Source of the DNA: CAZYFH01 sp964646815
GTDB taxonomy: Bacteria; Acidobacteriota; Vicinamibacteria; Vicinamibacterales; UBA8438
NCBI GenBank assembly: GCA_964646815.1
Contig: CAZYFH010000014.1
Location: 14,686 to 78,685 of the forward strand
Direction: 5' to 3'
DNA length: 64,000 bases
Under the pieces are notes generated by a model. The model did no database searches. It saw nothing but the letters and a program-made list of their open reading frames with translations, and was not told the origin of the DNA. Both the position numbers and the translations under genes were made by a program. Position 1 is the first letter of the stretch. Each line of letters starts with the position of its first letter. This document shows, piece after piece, positions 53,894-64,000 of this stretch.

Positions 53894-54313
53894 CTAGGCG
53901 AGAGGCGCCGCACCGTCGCGATCACGACGGGCGTGTACGGAGATGTAGTCGACGATCGTCTGCATCGGTGTCCCCGGCTGAAACACCCCGTCGATGCCGA
54001 CCGCCTGCAACTTGGGAATATCGATGTCCGGAATGATCCCGCCGACGACGACGAGCACGTCGTCGAGGCCACGCGCCTTCAGCAGTTCCATAATCCGCGG
54101 GCAGATGTGATTGTGCGCACCGGAAAGAATGGATACCCCGATGGCGTCGGCATCCTCCTGTAGCGCGGCGTCCACGATCTGTTCCGGCGTCTGCCGCAGC
54201 CCCGTATAAATCACCTCCATCCCGGCGTCCCGCAACGAGCGGGCGATCACCTTCGCGCCACGGTCATGCCCGTCTAGGCCGGGCTTGGCGATAACGACGC
54301 GGATCTTTCGCAT
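53894..54313 (-). CDS. Methylmalonyl-CoA mutase B12-binding subunit
   Basis: Small cobalamin-binding subunit of a split methylmalonyl-CoA mutase. From the ATG at 54313 the protein has 139 aa, starting RKIRVVIAKPGLDGHDRGAK. DGHDRG is the D-x-H-x2-G motif whose His ligates cobalt; GVSILSGAHNHICPRI and VVVGGIIPDIDIPKLQAVG complete the B12 fold. The frame extends 13 codons upstream without domain support. The catalytic subunit is encoded 176 nt upstream in the same direction, across an intergenic repeat. Confidence 0.93.
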   Translation of the reverse strand: MRKIRVVIAKPGLDGHDRGAKVIARSLRDAGMEVIYTGLRQTPEQIVDAALQEDADAIGVSILSGAHNHICPRIMELLKARGLDDVLVVVGGIIPDIDIPKLQAVGIDGVFQPGTPMQTIVDYISVHARRDRDGAAPLA

Positions 54314-54489
54314 TCGCTCTCTGGCGTAGTAGGGCAGGCCGTTATGTGGCACGCAACGAGAACTTTGTACTCATATCGGACCGTCGGCGACGACCAACGC
54401 GCGCACAGCGTGCCTCGCGGCCACGGCGTGGGGCTCTCGGGATCCCCGCAAACCGGCCGCGTGGAGTTCAGGGCAAAGTTCCGACTAAG
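54314..54489. repeat. Gap with dispersed intergenic repeat, copy 2
   Basis: Between the two mutase subunit genes. At 54397-54452 the plus strand reads cgcgcgcacagcgtgcctcg, then cggcgtggggctctcgggat and ccccgc, similar to 22783-22850. The ggggctctcgggatcccc part is partly self-complementary. No reading frame is supported. Confidence 0.55.
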
Positions 54490-56111
<1,622 letters not shown>

Positions 56112-56115
<4 letters not shown>

Positions 56116-58259
56116 GAGTTGAGCCGGAACGCGATGAACTCGGTGGCTTCGCCCTCCGGCGTCGTGGCCGTCAGCTCGATGATGTACTCACCGGGTGGCA
56201 GGCCCACCGGCGTGAGGTGCACCTGAAACGGACGCCCGTCGACCGAGGCCTGGACGTCGAGCGGATATATGGCACCGCCGTTGCGATTGAGTAGCCGAGC
56301 CTCGACGCTCGGGACCGCCGCGCCCGGCGCGTAGGCCTCGAAGCGCACAAGAACCTGATCGGTTCGCCGGAAGTCGCGCGACGCGGTGGGCGTGACGTCG
56401 TAGTCGTCGACGATCGCCCGAAGCTCCAAGGCGTTTCGGGCGCGAACGAACGATGGCGTGCTCATCACCACATCGGGCCCTGTGAAGTCCGGGATCTCGA
56501 TCTTGTCGAGGTCCCGGTCGAGCACGTTGCCCGCCTCGCCTTCGATCGCCAGGCTCATCTGCATCACACCCGGATCGGCCTCAAACTCGACACGGGTCAC
56601 GGGCGGCGGCCCTGTGGGATCGCGGCCGCCCGTCGTCCCGCGGCCGGCGCGCGTCGTCTGTTCGGGGATACGGCCACGGAAGTAGGCGCCGCCGGTGTCG
56701 CCCAACGCGGTCACGAGCACGCGTGATGCGGCCTCGCGCCGGCCGCGAACCTCAATCGGCTCCCAGACGAACGTCACGCGCGTCTTGCCGTTGGAGGCTG
56801 GCGCGGTGCCGACCCAGGTTCGGACGAGACGACCGCGCTGCGGTTCCGCCAGCGCCGACAGCGCCACGTCGACCGCTTTCGGCGGTTCGCTCGCTGTCGT
56901 CGTCAGCGAACGCTCCGCGTCCCGCTCGGTAATAGCCCAATAGCCGGGTCGTGCCCGTATGCGTACGCCTTCGCGCCGTATGCGCACGTCGATCTCGTGA
57001 AACTTCCCGTCTGTGGCCGCCACGCTGGAGTTGTAGCCGAGGAGGTAGTACGAGCTCGAATCCTTGAGCATCTGCTGCAGGCCCGGGACGAGGTCGTTCG
57101 TGTTGACGATGGCACGGCCATCGGTCTGCTCCGCGAGCAGGCGCAGCGTGTCCTGCGTCCGGCGCAGCGCCCGTGAGTCGGTCTGAGCGTTGACGGCCGG
57201 CTGATCGAGATCGAACTCGAAGACGGCCAGACCGCGCGGATCAACCGTGTAGAGCGACGTGTTGAACCGGTTCGCCGTCTCGTAGACGCGCTGCATGTAG
57301 TACATCATCGAGCTGGTTTCGAAGAACGCATACGTGTTCTCGAGCGAGTTGTTGCCGGCAAGGGGATTGCCCCGATCCGGGTTTTGGCCTGGGGACCCAA
57401 ACTCGGCACTCTGGTCGCGTAACTGCGGCGGGACGTAGTTCGTATAACCCTCGCTAACGACGATGACCGACTTGCGGCCTTCGCGCAGGCCACCAAGGAA
57501 GACCATCAAACCGCGCAACGCCGACAGCGACACGTCGTTGCGAATCCGCTCGACGACCGTGGTGGAGTACTGGTTGTATCGCGCTTCGAACTGGTTACGC
57601 ACCTCGTAGTCGTACTTGACACCCCGAAACTGCTTAACGGCGTTGATGATCGACTCGTGGTCTCGGGTCAGCCGTACGTCGTCGAGTGGCATCAGCGGAT
57701 ACATCACCCCGACGAGATCGGTCGGGATGAGGTCGTTCTCGAGAAAGTCCGTCAGCATCAATCCCGCACGGATACCGTTGCCTTCACGCACGTGGTAGTC
57801 GTCGAGGAAGATCACGAAGACACGAACGTCGGCCTGCCCCGCCGCGAGCTCAAGATCGGACCGGCGGACACCAACATCAGTTAACGGCTCGCCGTCGAGC
57901 TGCGGCAACGTGTCGATCTCGATGCGCTGGAACGAGTCGACGTCCTGGAGGACATCGTCTTCGTACACCTCGAAATCGTCGAGCGTGAGGTCAGTGACGT
58001 GGTTGCCATCCCCATCGGTCGCGATAACATCGACGCGGATGTAGTTGATGCCGGCGCGGAAAAGCGACACCGGGGCCTGCGGATCTGCTGCGTCCTCGGC
58101 GCCCGAGTCACCGACTGGCGATGCTTGCGCATCCGCTTGCTGAGGCGCGGCCGTCTCGTCAGGCGCCGGCTGGGCCTGCTGCTGTTCGGCTCTGCCCGGC
58201 GTCATCAGCAGCAGACCGAGGGCGATGACGACGAAGGGAGTGGTCCGCGCGCATCTCAT
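56112..58259 (-). CDS. VWFA-related acidobacterial-type secreted protein
   Basis: A 715-aa exported protein with a signal peptide (FVVIALGLLLMTPGRAEQQ). After a Gln/Ala/Asp-rich spacer, the VWFA-related domain covers about residues 65-425: FRAGINYIRVDVIATDGDGN, LDDFEVYEDDVLQDVDSFQR, VRVFVIFLDDYHVREGNGIR, RGLMVFLGGLREGRKSVIVV and SSYYLLGYNSSVAATDGKFH. This fits the TIGR03436 group, abundant in Acidobacteria. The MIDAS is degenerate (DDYH in place of DxSxS). The C-terminal third is beta-rich with no recognised domain. Function unknown. Its stop overlaps the mutase start, an unexpected coupling. Confidence 0.88.
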
Positions 58260-58328
58260 GCAAGCCTCGTTGGCAGGGCGTCAGTCAATGATAGCATCGC
58301 TCGTTGCCGTCCCATGGAGGTACACACC
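58260..58328. promoter_or_regulatory. Short divergent promoter region
   Basis: Only 69 bases separate the VWFA gene start from the acyl-CoA dehydrogenase start. A GGAGG at 58316-58320 is eight bases before the dehydrogenase ATG. Any promoters must overlap one of the coding regions or this spacer; no clear hexamers seen. Confidence 0.45.
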
Positions 58329-59504
58329 ATGCCTGATGTCGCCGACCACACCCCGCCGTTGACATCCGTGTCCGAGGACGAACGGCTGCTTCGGGCCAAC
58401 GTGCGGGCCTTCGCCGAGGCCGAGGTGGCGCCGCTGTCACGCGAGATGGACGACCGCGCCGAGATGCCGCGCGCGCTGATCGACAAGCTGTTCGAGTTGG
58501 GCATCATGGGCATCGAAATTCCCATAACCCACGGCGGCGCCGGCGCGCATTTCTTCATGTCGGTGATCGCCGTCGAGGAATTGTCGCGCGTCGATCCCTC
58601 GGTGGCCGTCGTTGTCGACGTGCAGAACACCTTGGTCGTGAACGCCCTGATGCAATGGGGGTCTGATGACCTGACCCGTCGGTTCCTGCCGAGGCTCGCC
58701 TCCGGCACGCTAGGCGCGTACGCACTCTCCGAAGCCGGGTCGGGCAGCGACGCGTTCGCGCTGACCACGCGCGCGACGCCGGCGGGTGACGACTTCGTGT
58801 TGAGCGGCCGAAAGCTCTGGATCACGAACGCCAACGAGGCCGATCTATTCATCGTCTTCGCCAACGCCAACCCGAGCGCCGGTCACCACGGCATCACCGC
58901 CTTCGTCGTCGAGCGGGGATGCGACGGGTTCACGGTCGGAAAGAAGGAGGACAAGCTCGGTATTCGGGCCAGCAGCACGTGCGAGCTGCTGTTCGACGAC
59001 TGTCGCGTGCCCGGCGCGAATGTCCTCGGCGAGCTCGGCCAAGGCTACAAAGTGGCCATCGAGACGTTGAACGAGGGACGCATCGGGATCGGCGCGCAGA
59101 TGGTCGGCCTGGCTCAGGGTGCGCTCGACCAGACACTGGCCTACGTCCAGGAGCGCCGGCAGTTCGGTCATGCAATAAGCGACTTCCAAGGCGTACAGTT
59201 CCAGCTCGCGCAGGCGGCAACCGAACTCGAAGCCGCGCGGCTCATGACCTACAACGCGGCGCGGCTGCGCGACGCCCGACGTGGGTTCCTGACGGAATCT
59301 GCGATGGCGAAGCTGTTCTCCTCACAAGTAGCAGAACGTGTGACGTCGCTGGCCATTCAGCTCTTTGGCGGCGTCGGGTACACGAAGGACTACCCTGTCG
59401 AGAAGTTCTATCGTGACGCGAAGATCGGCCAGATCTATGAGGGTACGTCCAACCTGCAGCTGCAGACGATTGCGAAGCAGTTGATTGGTGGTCCGAAGGC
59501 TTAG
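58329..59504 (+). CDS. Acyl-CoA dehydrogenase (short/branched-chain type)
   Basis: FAD enzyme introducing the alpha-beta double bond of acyl-CoA. The ATG at 58329 with GGAGG upstream gives 391 aa; an in-frame ATG five codons earlier lacks this site. Motifs: GIMGIEIPITHGGAGAHFF, LGAYALSEAGSGSDAFAL, LWITNANEADLFIVFA, EGRIGIGAQMVGLAQGAL, LFGGVGYTKDYPVEKFYRDA and the catalytic-Glu segment QIYEGTSNLQLQTIAKQL. The Glu after QIY matches short-chain and 2-methylbutyryl dehydrogenases. It is convergent, 3 nt apart, with a broken paralogue. Confidence 0.93.
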   Translation: MPDVADHTPPLTSVSEDERLLRANVRAFAEAEVAPLSREMDDRAEMPRALIDKLFELGIMGIEIPITHGGAGAHFFMSVIAVEELSRVDPSVAVVVDVQNTLVVNALMQWGSDDLTRRFLPRLASGTLGAYALSEAGSGSDAFALTTRATPAGDDFVLSGRKLWITNANEADLFIVFANANPSAGHHGITAFVVERGCDGFTVGKKEDKLGIRASSTCELLFDDCRVPGANVLGELGQGYKVAIETLNEGRIGIGAQMVGLAQGALDQTLAYVQERRQFGHAISDFQGVQFQLAQAATELEAARLMTYNAARLRDARRGFLTESAMAKLFSSQVAERVTSLAIQLFGGVGYTKDYPVEKFYRDAKIGQIYEGTSNLQLQTIAKQLIGGPKA

Positions 59505-59507
59505 GGC

Positions 59508-60644
59508 TTACTGCTGCCCCAACACCTGCGAGGCGATGATCATCCGCTGCACCTCGGACGTCCCCTGGTAAATCTCGGTCGCGCGCACGTCCCGGAACAA
59601 CCGCTCGACGGTCGAGCCGCGGTGGTAGCCGGCCGACGTAAGCATCTGCCTCGCCTTGTCCGCGGCACGGTGCGCTGCCTCGGACGCCGCAAGCTTCGCC
59701 ATTGACGCCTCGAGCGTACAGCGCTCCTGTGCATCCTTCGCTGCCGCCACGTTGAGGACCAGCATGCTGGCCGCGTCGAGCTCGGTCGCCATATCGGCCA
59801 GCATCCACTGGATGGCCTGATACCGACCGATCGGTTGTCCAAGGGTCGCCGTCGCCTAGCGTGGGTTAGCGCTTCCTCGAAGACCGCTCGACCGACACCG
59901 ATCGCCTGAGCGCCGATCGATCGCCACGCGTCCCCCGTCGAGCGCCCACATCACCACCCGAAACCCCTCGCCCGGCGCGCCCACCATCTACTCACACGTC
60001 CTGCGGCGCGAGATCCATGCAGCCGAGGCCACAAACGCCGAGCGAGTCCCTCGTCGCCGGCCGGCTCAGCCCCGACGTATCCGCTGGGACAAAAAAGCGC
60101 TCACACCACGGCCGCCGATCCCGGGCGTGGTCGCGACGAAGACGAGGATCACCCCGGCGACGGCCGCGTTGGCCACCCGCACCTTAGCGCCGAACAGGAC
60201 GTAGCGATCCTCGTCGGCGATCGCCGTCGTCTCCTGGTGGGCGGCGTCCGTCCCGGCGTTTACCTCTGACAGCGCAAACGCGCCAACAACCCTGCCCGTC
60301 GCCAGCGGAAGCAGCCAGCGACGCTGCTGGGCGTGGGAACCGAACCGTGCGAGGACTTCAGCCACGAGCGAGTTGTTCACCGCTAGGATGACCGCCAGGG
60401 TCGCGCTCGCCGACGCCACCGCCTCTATGGCCAACGCGCAGCTCACCTAGTCGCGCCCGATGCCGCCGAGCGTCCGCGGGATTGTCACATCCACCAGGCA
60501 GAGATCGGCGGCCGTTGAGAAAAGGTCCTCCCGGAACCGATCGGTGGGGTCTATGTCAGCTGCCCGCGGCTTGACCGACGTGGTCGCTAACTCGCTGATC
60601 GATCGACGGAACGCCTCCTGGTCCGGGGTGAGGGCGAGGTCCAT
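59508..60644 (-). pseudogene. Acyl-CoA dehydrogenase, stop codon and frameshifts
   Basis: The N-terminal part (LALTPDQEAFRRSISELATT to IPRTLGGIGRD) ends at an in-frame TAG at 60447-60449; the same frame continues as SCALAIEAVASASATLAVIL through EVNAGTDAAHQETTAIADED. Near 60095, at a run of six T on the coding strand, the frame shifts; pieces such as GVCGLGCMDLAPQDV (then TGA), GAPGEGFRVVMWALDGGRVA and GAQAIGVGRAVFEEALTHAR follow in other frames before the last piece, MATELDAASMLVLNVAAAKD to IYQGTSEVQRMIIAS. At least four frame changes plus two stops within a full-length span. Confidence 0.88.
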
Positions 60645-60734
60645 GCGAGCGGAGGGTTAGGGGCTGAGGCAAATGCGCCATTGGGTACTCTGAGACCAAG
60701 GACGTAAGGCATAAGACACTCACGTCGGGAAGCT

Positions 60735-61247
60735 TCACCGTCCTTGCGCCGATAGCCTCAGCTTCTCGAAGATTGGCCGCAGACGCGCGACGCTGGCGTC
60801 CGGCGCCTCCGGCACGACGCGCGTGTGCCCAACGACGCTCATGAAATTGGTGTCGCCGTCCCATCTCGGGACGAGGTGTACATGCATATGCCCCAGGACC
60901 CCCGCTCCGGCCGAGCGCCCGAGATTCATCCCAACATTGATCCCGTGGGCCTGATAGGCCTCGGTCAGCGCCATCTCGGCAGTGCGCGTCAACGCGATCA
61001 TCTCGTGCAGCTCGGCGGTCGTGGCGTCGACCAGACGACCCACGTGCCGCGTCGGCACGACCATCAGATGACCGTTGTTGTACGGGAACTTGTTGAGGAT
61101 GATGAAGAATCGCTCGCCCTGATACAGCAGCAAGGGCGAGCGCCGCTCGGGATCGAGCGCGGCACAGAAGACGCATCCCCCCGGCTCGACGCTGTCAGCC
61201 GCGGCACTCACGTACTCGAGTCTCCAGGGGGCCCACAGACGCTCCAC
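60735..61247 (-). CDS. HIT-family hydrolase (Ap4A phosphorylase/adenylylhydrolase-like)
   Basis: A 170-aa histidine-triad protein, probably hydrolysing a dinucleoside polyphosphate or similar AMP conjugate. It begins MERLWAPWRLEYV and CVFCA (a CxxC start), has NKFPYNNGHLMVVPTRHV and the triad GVLGHMHVHLVPRWDGDTN. The WAPWR start is shared with a group of HIT proteins annotated as Ap4A phosphorylase-like. It is 91 nt downstream of the IHF/HU gene in the same direction. Confidence 0.9.
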   Translation of the reverse strand: MERLWAPWRLEYVSAAADSVEPGGCVFCAALDPERRSPLLLYQGERFFIILNKFPYNNGHLMVVPTRHVGRLVDATTAELHEMIALTRTAEMALTEAYQAHGINVGMNLGRSAGAGVLGHMHVHLVPRWDGDTNFMSVVGHTRVVPEAPDASVARLRPIFEKLRLSAQGR

Positions 61248-61338
61248 AACTCACCCTCGGGTTGACGGTCGTGGGTCTCGAGGACAGTCTCTCGCGCGCC
61301 GGCCGTCCGCGAAGCCCCAGCCGCGCGCCACGGGTCTA

Positions 61339-61695
61339 CTATTGGGTCACACCGGTGTCGGTGACGGGCGTCGCGGGCTCCTGCGTTGACGCAGACGACA
61401 GGGATCGCGCCGCATTCGCTTCGCGGTTGATGAGCTCCTTGAGTTCCTTGCCCGGCTTGAAGTACGGGACCTGCTTCGACGGCACGTCGACCTTGTCGCC
61501 GGTTTTCGGGTTGCGTCCCTTACGTGGCTCCCGCCGGCGCAGCCGAAAGCTCCCGAATCCGCGCAACTCGATCTTCTCGCCGCGATGCAGCGCCTGGATG
61601 ATGCTGCGGAATACCGTGTCGACGATGACTTCGGAGTGCTTCTTCGTGAGGTCGGCAACTCGGGCGACCTCCTCGACCAGCGCCGCCTTGGTCAT
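61339..61695 (-). CDS. IHF/HU-family nucleoid protein
   Basis: DNA-bending protein of 118 aa. From the ATG at 61695, with AGGAG six bases upstream, it reads MTKAALVEEVARVADLTKKH, then GFGSFRLRRREPRKGRNPKT and the DNA-arm region VPSKQVPYFKPGKELKELIN. A roughly 20-residue Ser/Thr/Pro-rich tail extends beyond the normal HU end. Position right behind rpsA matches ihfB in proteobacteria; a HU homodimer is equally possible from sequence alone. A longer frame overlapping rpsA is discounted. Confidence 0.93.
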   Translation of the reverse strand: MTKAALVEEVARVADLTKKHSEVIVDTVFRSIIQALHRGEKIELRGFGSFRLRRREPRKGRNPKTGDKVDVPSKQVPYFKPGKELKELINREANAARSLSSASTQEPATPVTDTGVTQ

Positions 61696-61754
61696 GCTGT
61701 CTCCTGCCACGGCCCCCCCCATCGACGGGTTCGACGCGAACCCGCCTTCCGCAG

Positions 61755-63518
61755 CTAGTCCGAGGACGTCTGCCGCTTGAAGTGGTCGCCCAGCGTGACT
61801 TCGGGCGATTCGCTGCTTGTTGCGTAGCTCTGCCAATCACCCTCAAAGCTCTCTGATTTCAGCGCTCGGACGCTGAGACCGATTTTCCGCTCGGACGGGC
61901 TCAACTTGATCACACGAATCTTGATGGTCTCGTCGACCTTGAGCTCGGCCGCGTCGCCGCCGGCCTGCTCGTCAAACTCCGACACGTGGATGAGCCCCTC
62001 GATGCCCTCGTCCAACTCGACAAACGCGCCAAAGTTCGTGATGCGCGTGACCTTGCCCTCGACGACGTCGCCAACCTTCGTCCCGGCGAAGAAGTCGTCC
62101 CAGATGTCGGTCGCGAGCTGCTTCAAGCCGAGCGAGAGCCTCTGATTGTCGGGGTCGATGTTGAGCACCATTGTCTCGACCTCGTCACCCTTCTTCAGGA
62201 CTTCCGACGGATGCTGGAGGCGCTTACTCCACGACATATCAGAGATATGGATGAGTCCGTCAATCCCCTCTTCAATCTCGACGAACGCCCCGAACTCGGT
62301 CAGGTTGCGCACCTGGCCGGTCAGCTTCGACCCAACTGGGTAACGCTCACCGAGCTGGTGCCACGGATTGCTCTCGATCTGCTTGAGACCGAGCGAGATC
62401 CGACGCGCTTGCGTATCGACCCCGAGCACCATTGACTCAATCGTGTCGCCGACATTCAACAGCTTAGACGGATGCTTGACTCGCTTGCTCCACGACATCT
62501 CTGAGACGTGGACCAGCCCCTCGACGCCAGGCTCGAGCTCGACGAACGCGCCGTAGTCAGTCAAGCTCACGACCTTGCCGGACAGCCGCTGCCCGACCGG
62601 ATAGCGTTGATCGACGGACGCCCAGGGGTCGGCATGCAGTTGCTTGTAGCCTAACGAGACGCGCTCGGTCGCTCGGTCGTATTTGAGGACCGTCACTTCG
62701 ACCTCTTCGTTGACCTTGACCAACTCGGAGGGATGCTGGGCCCGGCCCCACGACATGTCGGTAATGTGCAGTAGGCCATCGATCCCGCCGAGGTCGATGA
62801 ACGCCCCGTAGTCCGTAATGTTCTTCACGACGCCCTGCATGACCTTGCCTTCCGTGAGGTTGGCGAGCGTCTCTTTCTTCTTTTCCGCGTTCTCCTCTTC
62901 GAGCAGGACCTTACGTGAGAGCACGATATTGCCGCGCTTCTTGTTCACCTTGATGACGCGCATGCGGAGCTCTTGTCCCCGGAGCGAGTCGAGGTTGCGC
63001 ACGGGCCGCACGTCGATCTGCGAGCCGGGCAGGAACGCGCGGACACCGATGTCGACGGCGAGGCCACCCTTGATGCGCTCGATGACGCGGCCGATGACGA
63101 CCTTGCTGTCGGCGTATGCCTTCTCGACCTCGTCCCAGATCTTCATCTTCTCGGCCTTCTCGCGCGACAGCACGATGTGGCCTTCGCGGTCCTCGGTACG
63201 CTCGAGCAGCACGTCGACCGTGTCGCCCGGGTGCAACGAAGCGTCGCCGTTCTCGTCGTAGAACTCCGAGAGCGCGATGATGCCTTCGGATTTGTAACCG
63301 ACGTCGACGATGACCTCGGATTCGGAGACTTTGAGGATGGTGCCCTTGATGACCTCACCTTCGGCGATGTTGCGGAAGCTCCCTTCGTAGAGCTTGAGCA
63401 GGCGCGCGTGCTCGGCGGGATCCATCCCCTCTTCCTCGGGGTCTGTTTCGGGAAGCTCCGGAGCGAGGGCCGTAGCCTCCGATGCCTCGACTTCGTGCCC
63501 GTCAACTGCGTCTGTCAT
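61755..63518 (-). CDS. rpsA: 30S ribosomal protein S1
   Basis: mRNA-binding ribosomal protein with six S1/OB-fold repeats in 587 aa. The first begins near GEVIKGTILKVSESEVIVDV; later ones have the repeating pattern GKVVSLTDYGAFVELEPGVE-GLVH, GQVRNLTEFGAFVEIEEGID and GKVTRITNFGAFVELDEGIE. A long acidic N-terminal leader (EVEASEATALAPELPETDPE) precedes repeat 1. Translation signal AGGAGGAGG lies ten bases before the ATG, and a good promoter is at 63635-63664. Confidence 0.96.
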   Translation of the reverse strand: MTDAVDGHEVEASEATALAPELPETDPEEEGMDPAEHARLLKLYEGSFRNIAEGEVIKGTILKVSESEVIVDVGYKSEGIIALSEFYDENGDASLHPGDTVDVLLERTEDREGHIVLSREKAEKMKIWDEVEKAYADSKVVIGRVIERIKGGLAVDIGVRAFLPGSQIDVRPVRNLDSLRGQELRMRVIKVNKKRGNIVLSRKVLLEEENAEKKKETLANLTEGKVMQGVVKNITDYGAFIDLGGIDGLLHITDMSWGRAQHPSELVKVNEEVEVTVLKYDRATERVSLGYKQLHADPWASVDQRYPVGQRLSGKVVSLTDYGAFVELEPGVEGLVHVSEMSWSKRVKHPSKLLNVGDTIESMVLGVDTQARRISLGLKQIESNPWHQLGERYPVGSKLTGQVRNLTEFGAFVEIEEGIDGLIHISDMSWSKRLQHPSEVLKKGDEVETMVLNIDPDNQRLSLGLKQLATDIWDDFFAGTKVGDVVEGKVTRITNFGAFVELDEGIEGLIHVSEFDEQAGGDAAELKVDETIKIRVIKLSPSERKIGLSVRALKSESFEGDWQSYATSSESPEVTLGDHFKRQTSSD

Positions 63519-63634
63519 ACCGTGTGGGTCCTCCTCCTAGCTTGACCGGCTGCGCAACCGCGTGACCGAAGTCCGACACACGGGCATCCGCGACACGCCA
63601 CGGTCAAGAGCCTCCAATTTGCGGTAAGCACAAG

Positions 63635-63664
63635 ACTATATGATACTTACCGGCGGGCCGTCAA
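63635..63664 (-). promoter_or_regulatory. rpsA promoter, TTGACG-N18-TATAGT
   Basis: Minus strand TTGACG (63664-63659) and TATAGT (63640-63635), each one base from the sigma-70 consensus and 18 bp apart, in an AT-richer island about 110 bp upstream of rpsA. A TATGAT at 63639-63644 on the plus strand could serve the divergent H1-like gene, so the two promoters would overlap. Confidence 0.6.
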
Positions 63665-63682
63665 ATCTCGAAGGAGACTTCA

Positions 63683-64000
63683 TTGGCGAAGTCAGGACCC
63701 CGATCGAACGCGATGCCTCGCGCATCGGCCAAGCGCTCCCGGCCGACCGAAAAGCCGCCGGCGAAGCGCGCAACCCGAAAGACAAAGACACGTACGACCG
63801 CCCGGAAGGCGACGGCGACTCGCAAGGGGGCCCGCGCGAAACGCGCGGCCCGGAAGCGCAGGACCTCCGCCACCACCTTCACGGCGAAGGCAACCCCGAA
63901 GACGCCGCGCGCCAGCGCCGCGAAGCGCGCAACCCGAAAGACAAAGACGCGTACGACCGCCCGGAAGGCGACGGCGACTCGCAAGGGGGCCCGCGCCGGC
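63683..64000 (+). CDS. Histone H1-like Lys/Ala/Arg-rich DNA-binding protein, partial
   Basis: A frame open to the window end (106 codons visible) that starts at TTG with AAGGAG (63671-63676) six bases upstream. Residues are almost only Lys, Arg, Ala, Thr, Ser and Pro: for example PPAKRATRKTKTRTTARKAT and ATRKGARAKRAARKRRTSAT. There are no acidic stretches and just one Glu, so it is very basic and unstructured, as in H1-like nucleoid proteins and the tails of bacterial HU/AlgP proteins. It repeats itself with a period of 53 residues. It may be a stand-alone protein or the basic part of a larger one; the C terminus is missing. Confidence 0.68.
   Translation, partial: MAKSGPRSNAMPRASAKRSRPTEKPPAKRATRKTKTRTTARKATATRKGARAKRAARKRRTSATTFTAKATPKTPRASAAKRATRKTKTRTTARKATATRKGARAG
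63761..64000 (+). repeat. 159-bp direct repeat within the H1-like gene
   Basis: The 77 bases at 63761-63837 recur at 63920-63996 with a single obvious difference (acacgt versus acgcgt). The period is 159 bp, a whole number of codons (53), so the repeat keeps the frame. Further copies may follow beyond the window. Confidence 0.9.

Noticed and set aside
63661..63984. Minus-strand Val/Ala/Arg/Phe-rich frame of 107 codons at the window end
   Set aside because: It mirrors the Lys/Arg/Ala-rich plus-strand frame, which has a ribosome site at the right distance and a plausible protein class; the minus frame has neither.

Overview
This is a high-GC, gene-dense bacterial chromosome segment with no phage, insertion sequence, CRISPR array or recognisable tRNA/rRNA gene. 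A VWFA-related protein of the acidobacterial TIGR03436 type, futalosine-route menaquinone genes, a dnaK-dnaJ-hspR operon, lipid A and outer-membrane assembly genes and several small membrane proteins point to a Gram-negative member of the Acidobacteriota (possibly Vicinamibacteria). That placement is inference from gene content.

Layout. 1-6320 (minus): menaquinone operon, with a cluster-less MqnE-like protein, mqnA, mqnC, an amidohydrolase (probable aminofutalosine deaminase), a UbiA prenyltransferase, a UbiX flavin prenyltransferase and a partial menG, mostly with 1-4 nt overlaps. 6363-13081 (minus): envelope block bamA, ompH, a fused fabZ-lpxA, lpxI and a Gfo/Idh oxidoreductase. 13284-22731 (minus): clpC, lolD, lolC, lysS, nusB, ribH, an enoyl-CoA hydratase, vanZ, a newly noticed 57-aa membrane protein and two small membrane proteins. 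22876-27662 (minus): PfkB kinase, MTA phosphorylase, methylmalonyl-CoA epimerase, meaB, a 92-bp inverted-repeat element and a wrecked acyl-CoA dehydrogenase. 27822-29593: a small outer-membrane-like protein and two paralogous exported proteins of unknown family.

29659-35171 (minus): dnaK-dnaJ-hspR-dnaC-like-hemW. 35739-38033 (plus): class A penicillin-binding protein. 38050-43654 (minus): nfeD-type protease, slipin, SPOR protein, lnt and prfB, the last rebuilt across a programmed +1 frameshift. 43976-46663 (plus): mobA and argS. 46755-52754 (minus): valS, nadC, birA, coaX and an unknown protein. 52814-58259 (minus): a response regulator, split methylmalonyl-CoA mutase (B12 subunit and catalytic subunit) and the VWFA protein. 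58329-59504 (plus): intact acyl-CoA dehydrogenase, followed convergently by a second decayed acyl-CoA dehydrogenase. 60735-63518 (minus): rpsA, an IHF/HU subunit and a HIT hydrolase. Divergent from rpsA, at the window edge, is the start of a lysine/alanine/arginine-rich histone H1-like protein.

The methylmalonyl-CoA genes (mutase subunits, epimerase, MeaB) and acyl-CoA dehydrogenases/hydratase together suggest branched-chain amino acid or propionate turnover. The most unusual items are the MqnE-like protein without iron-sulfur ligands, the FabZ-LpxA fusion without lpxD beside it, the two independently decayed acyl-CoA dehydrogenases, dispersed intergenic repeats, and the H1-like protein with a 53-codon internal repeat.
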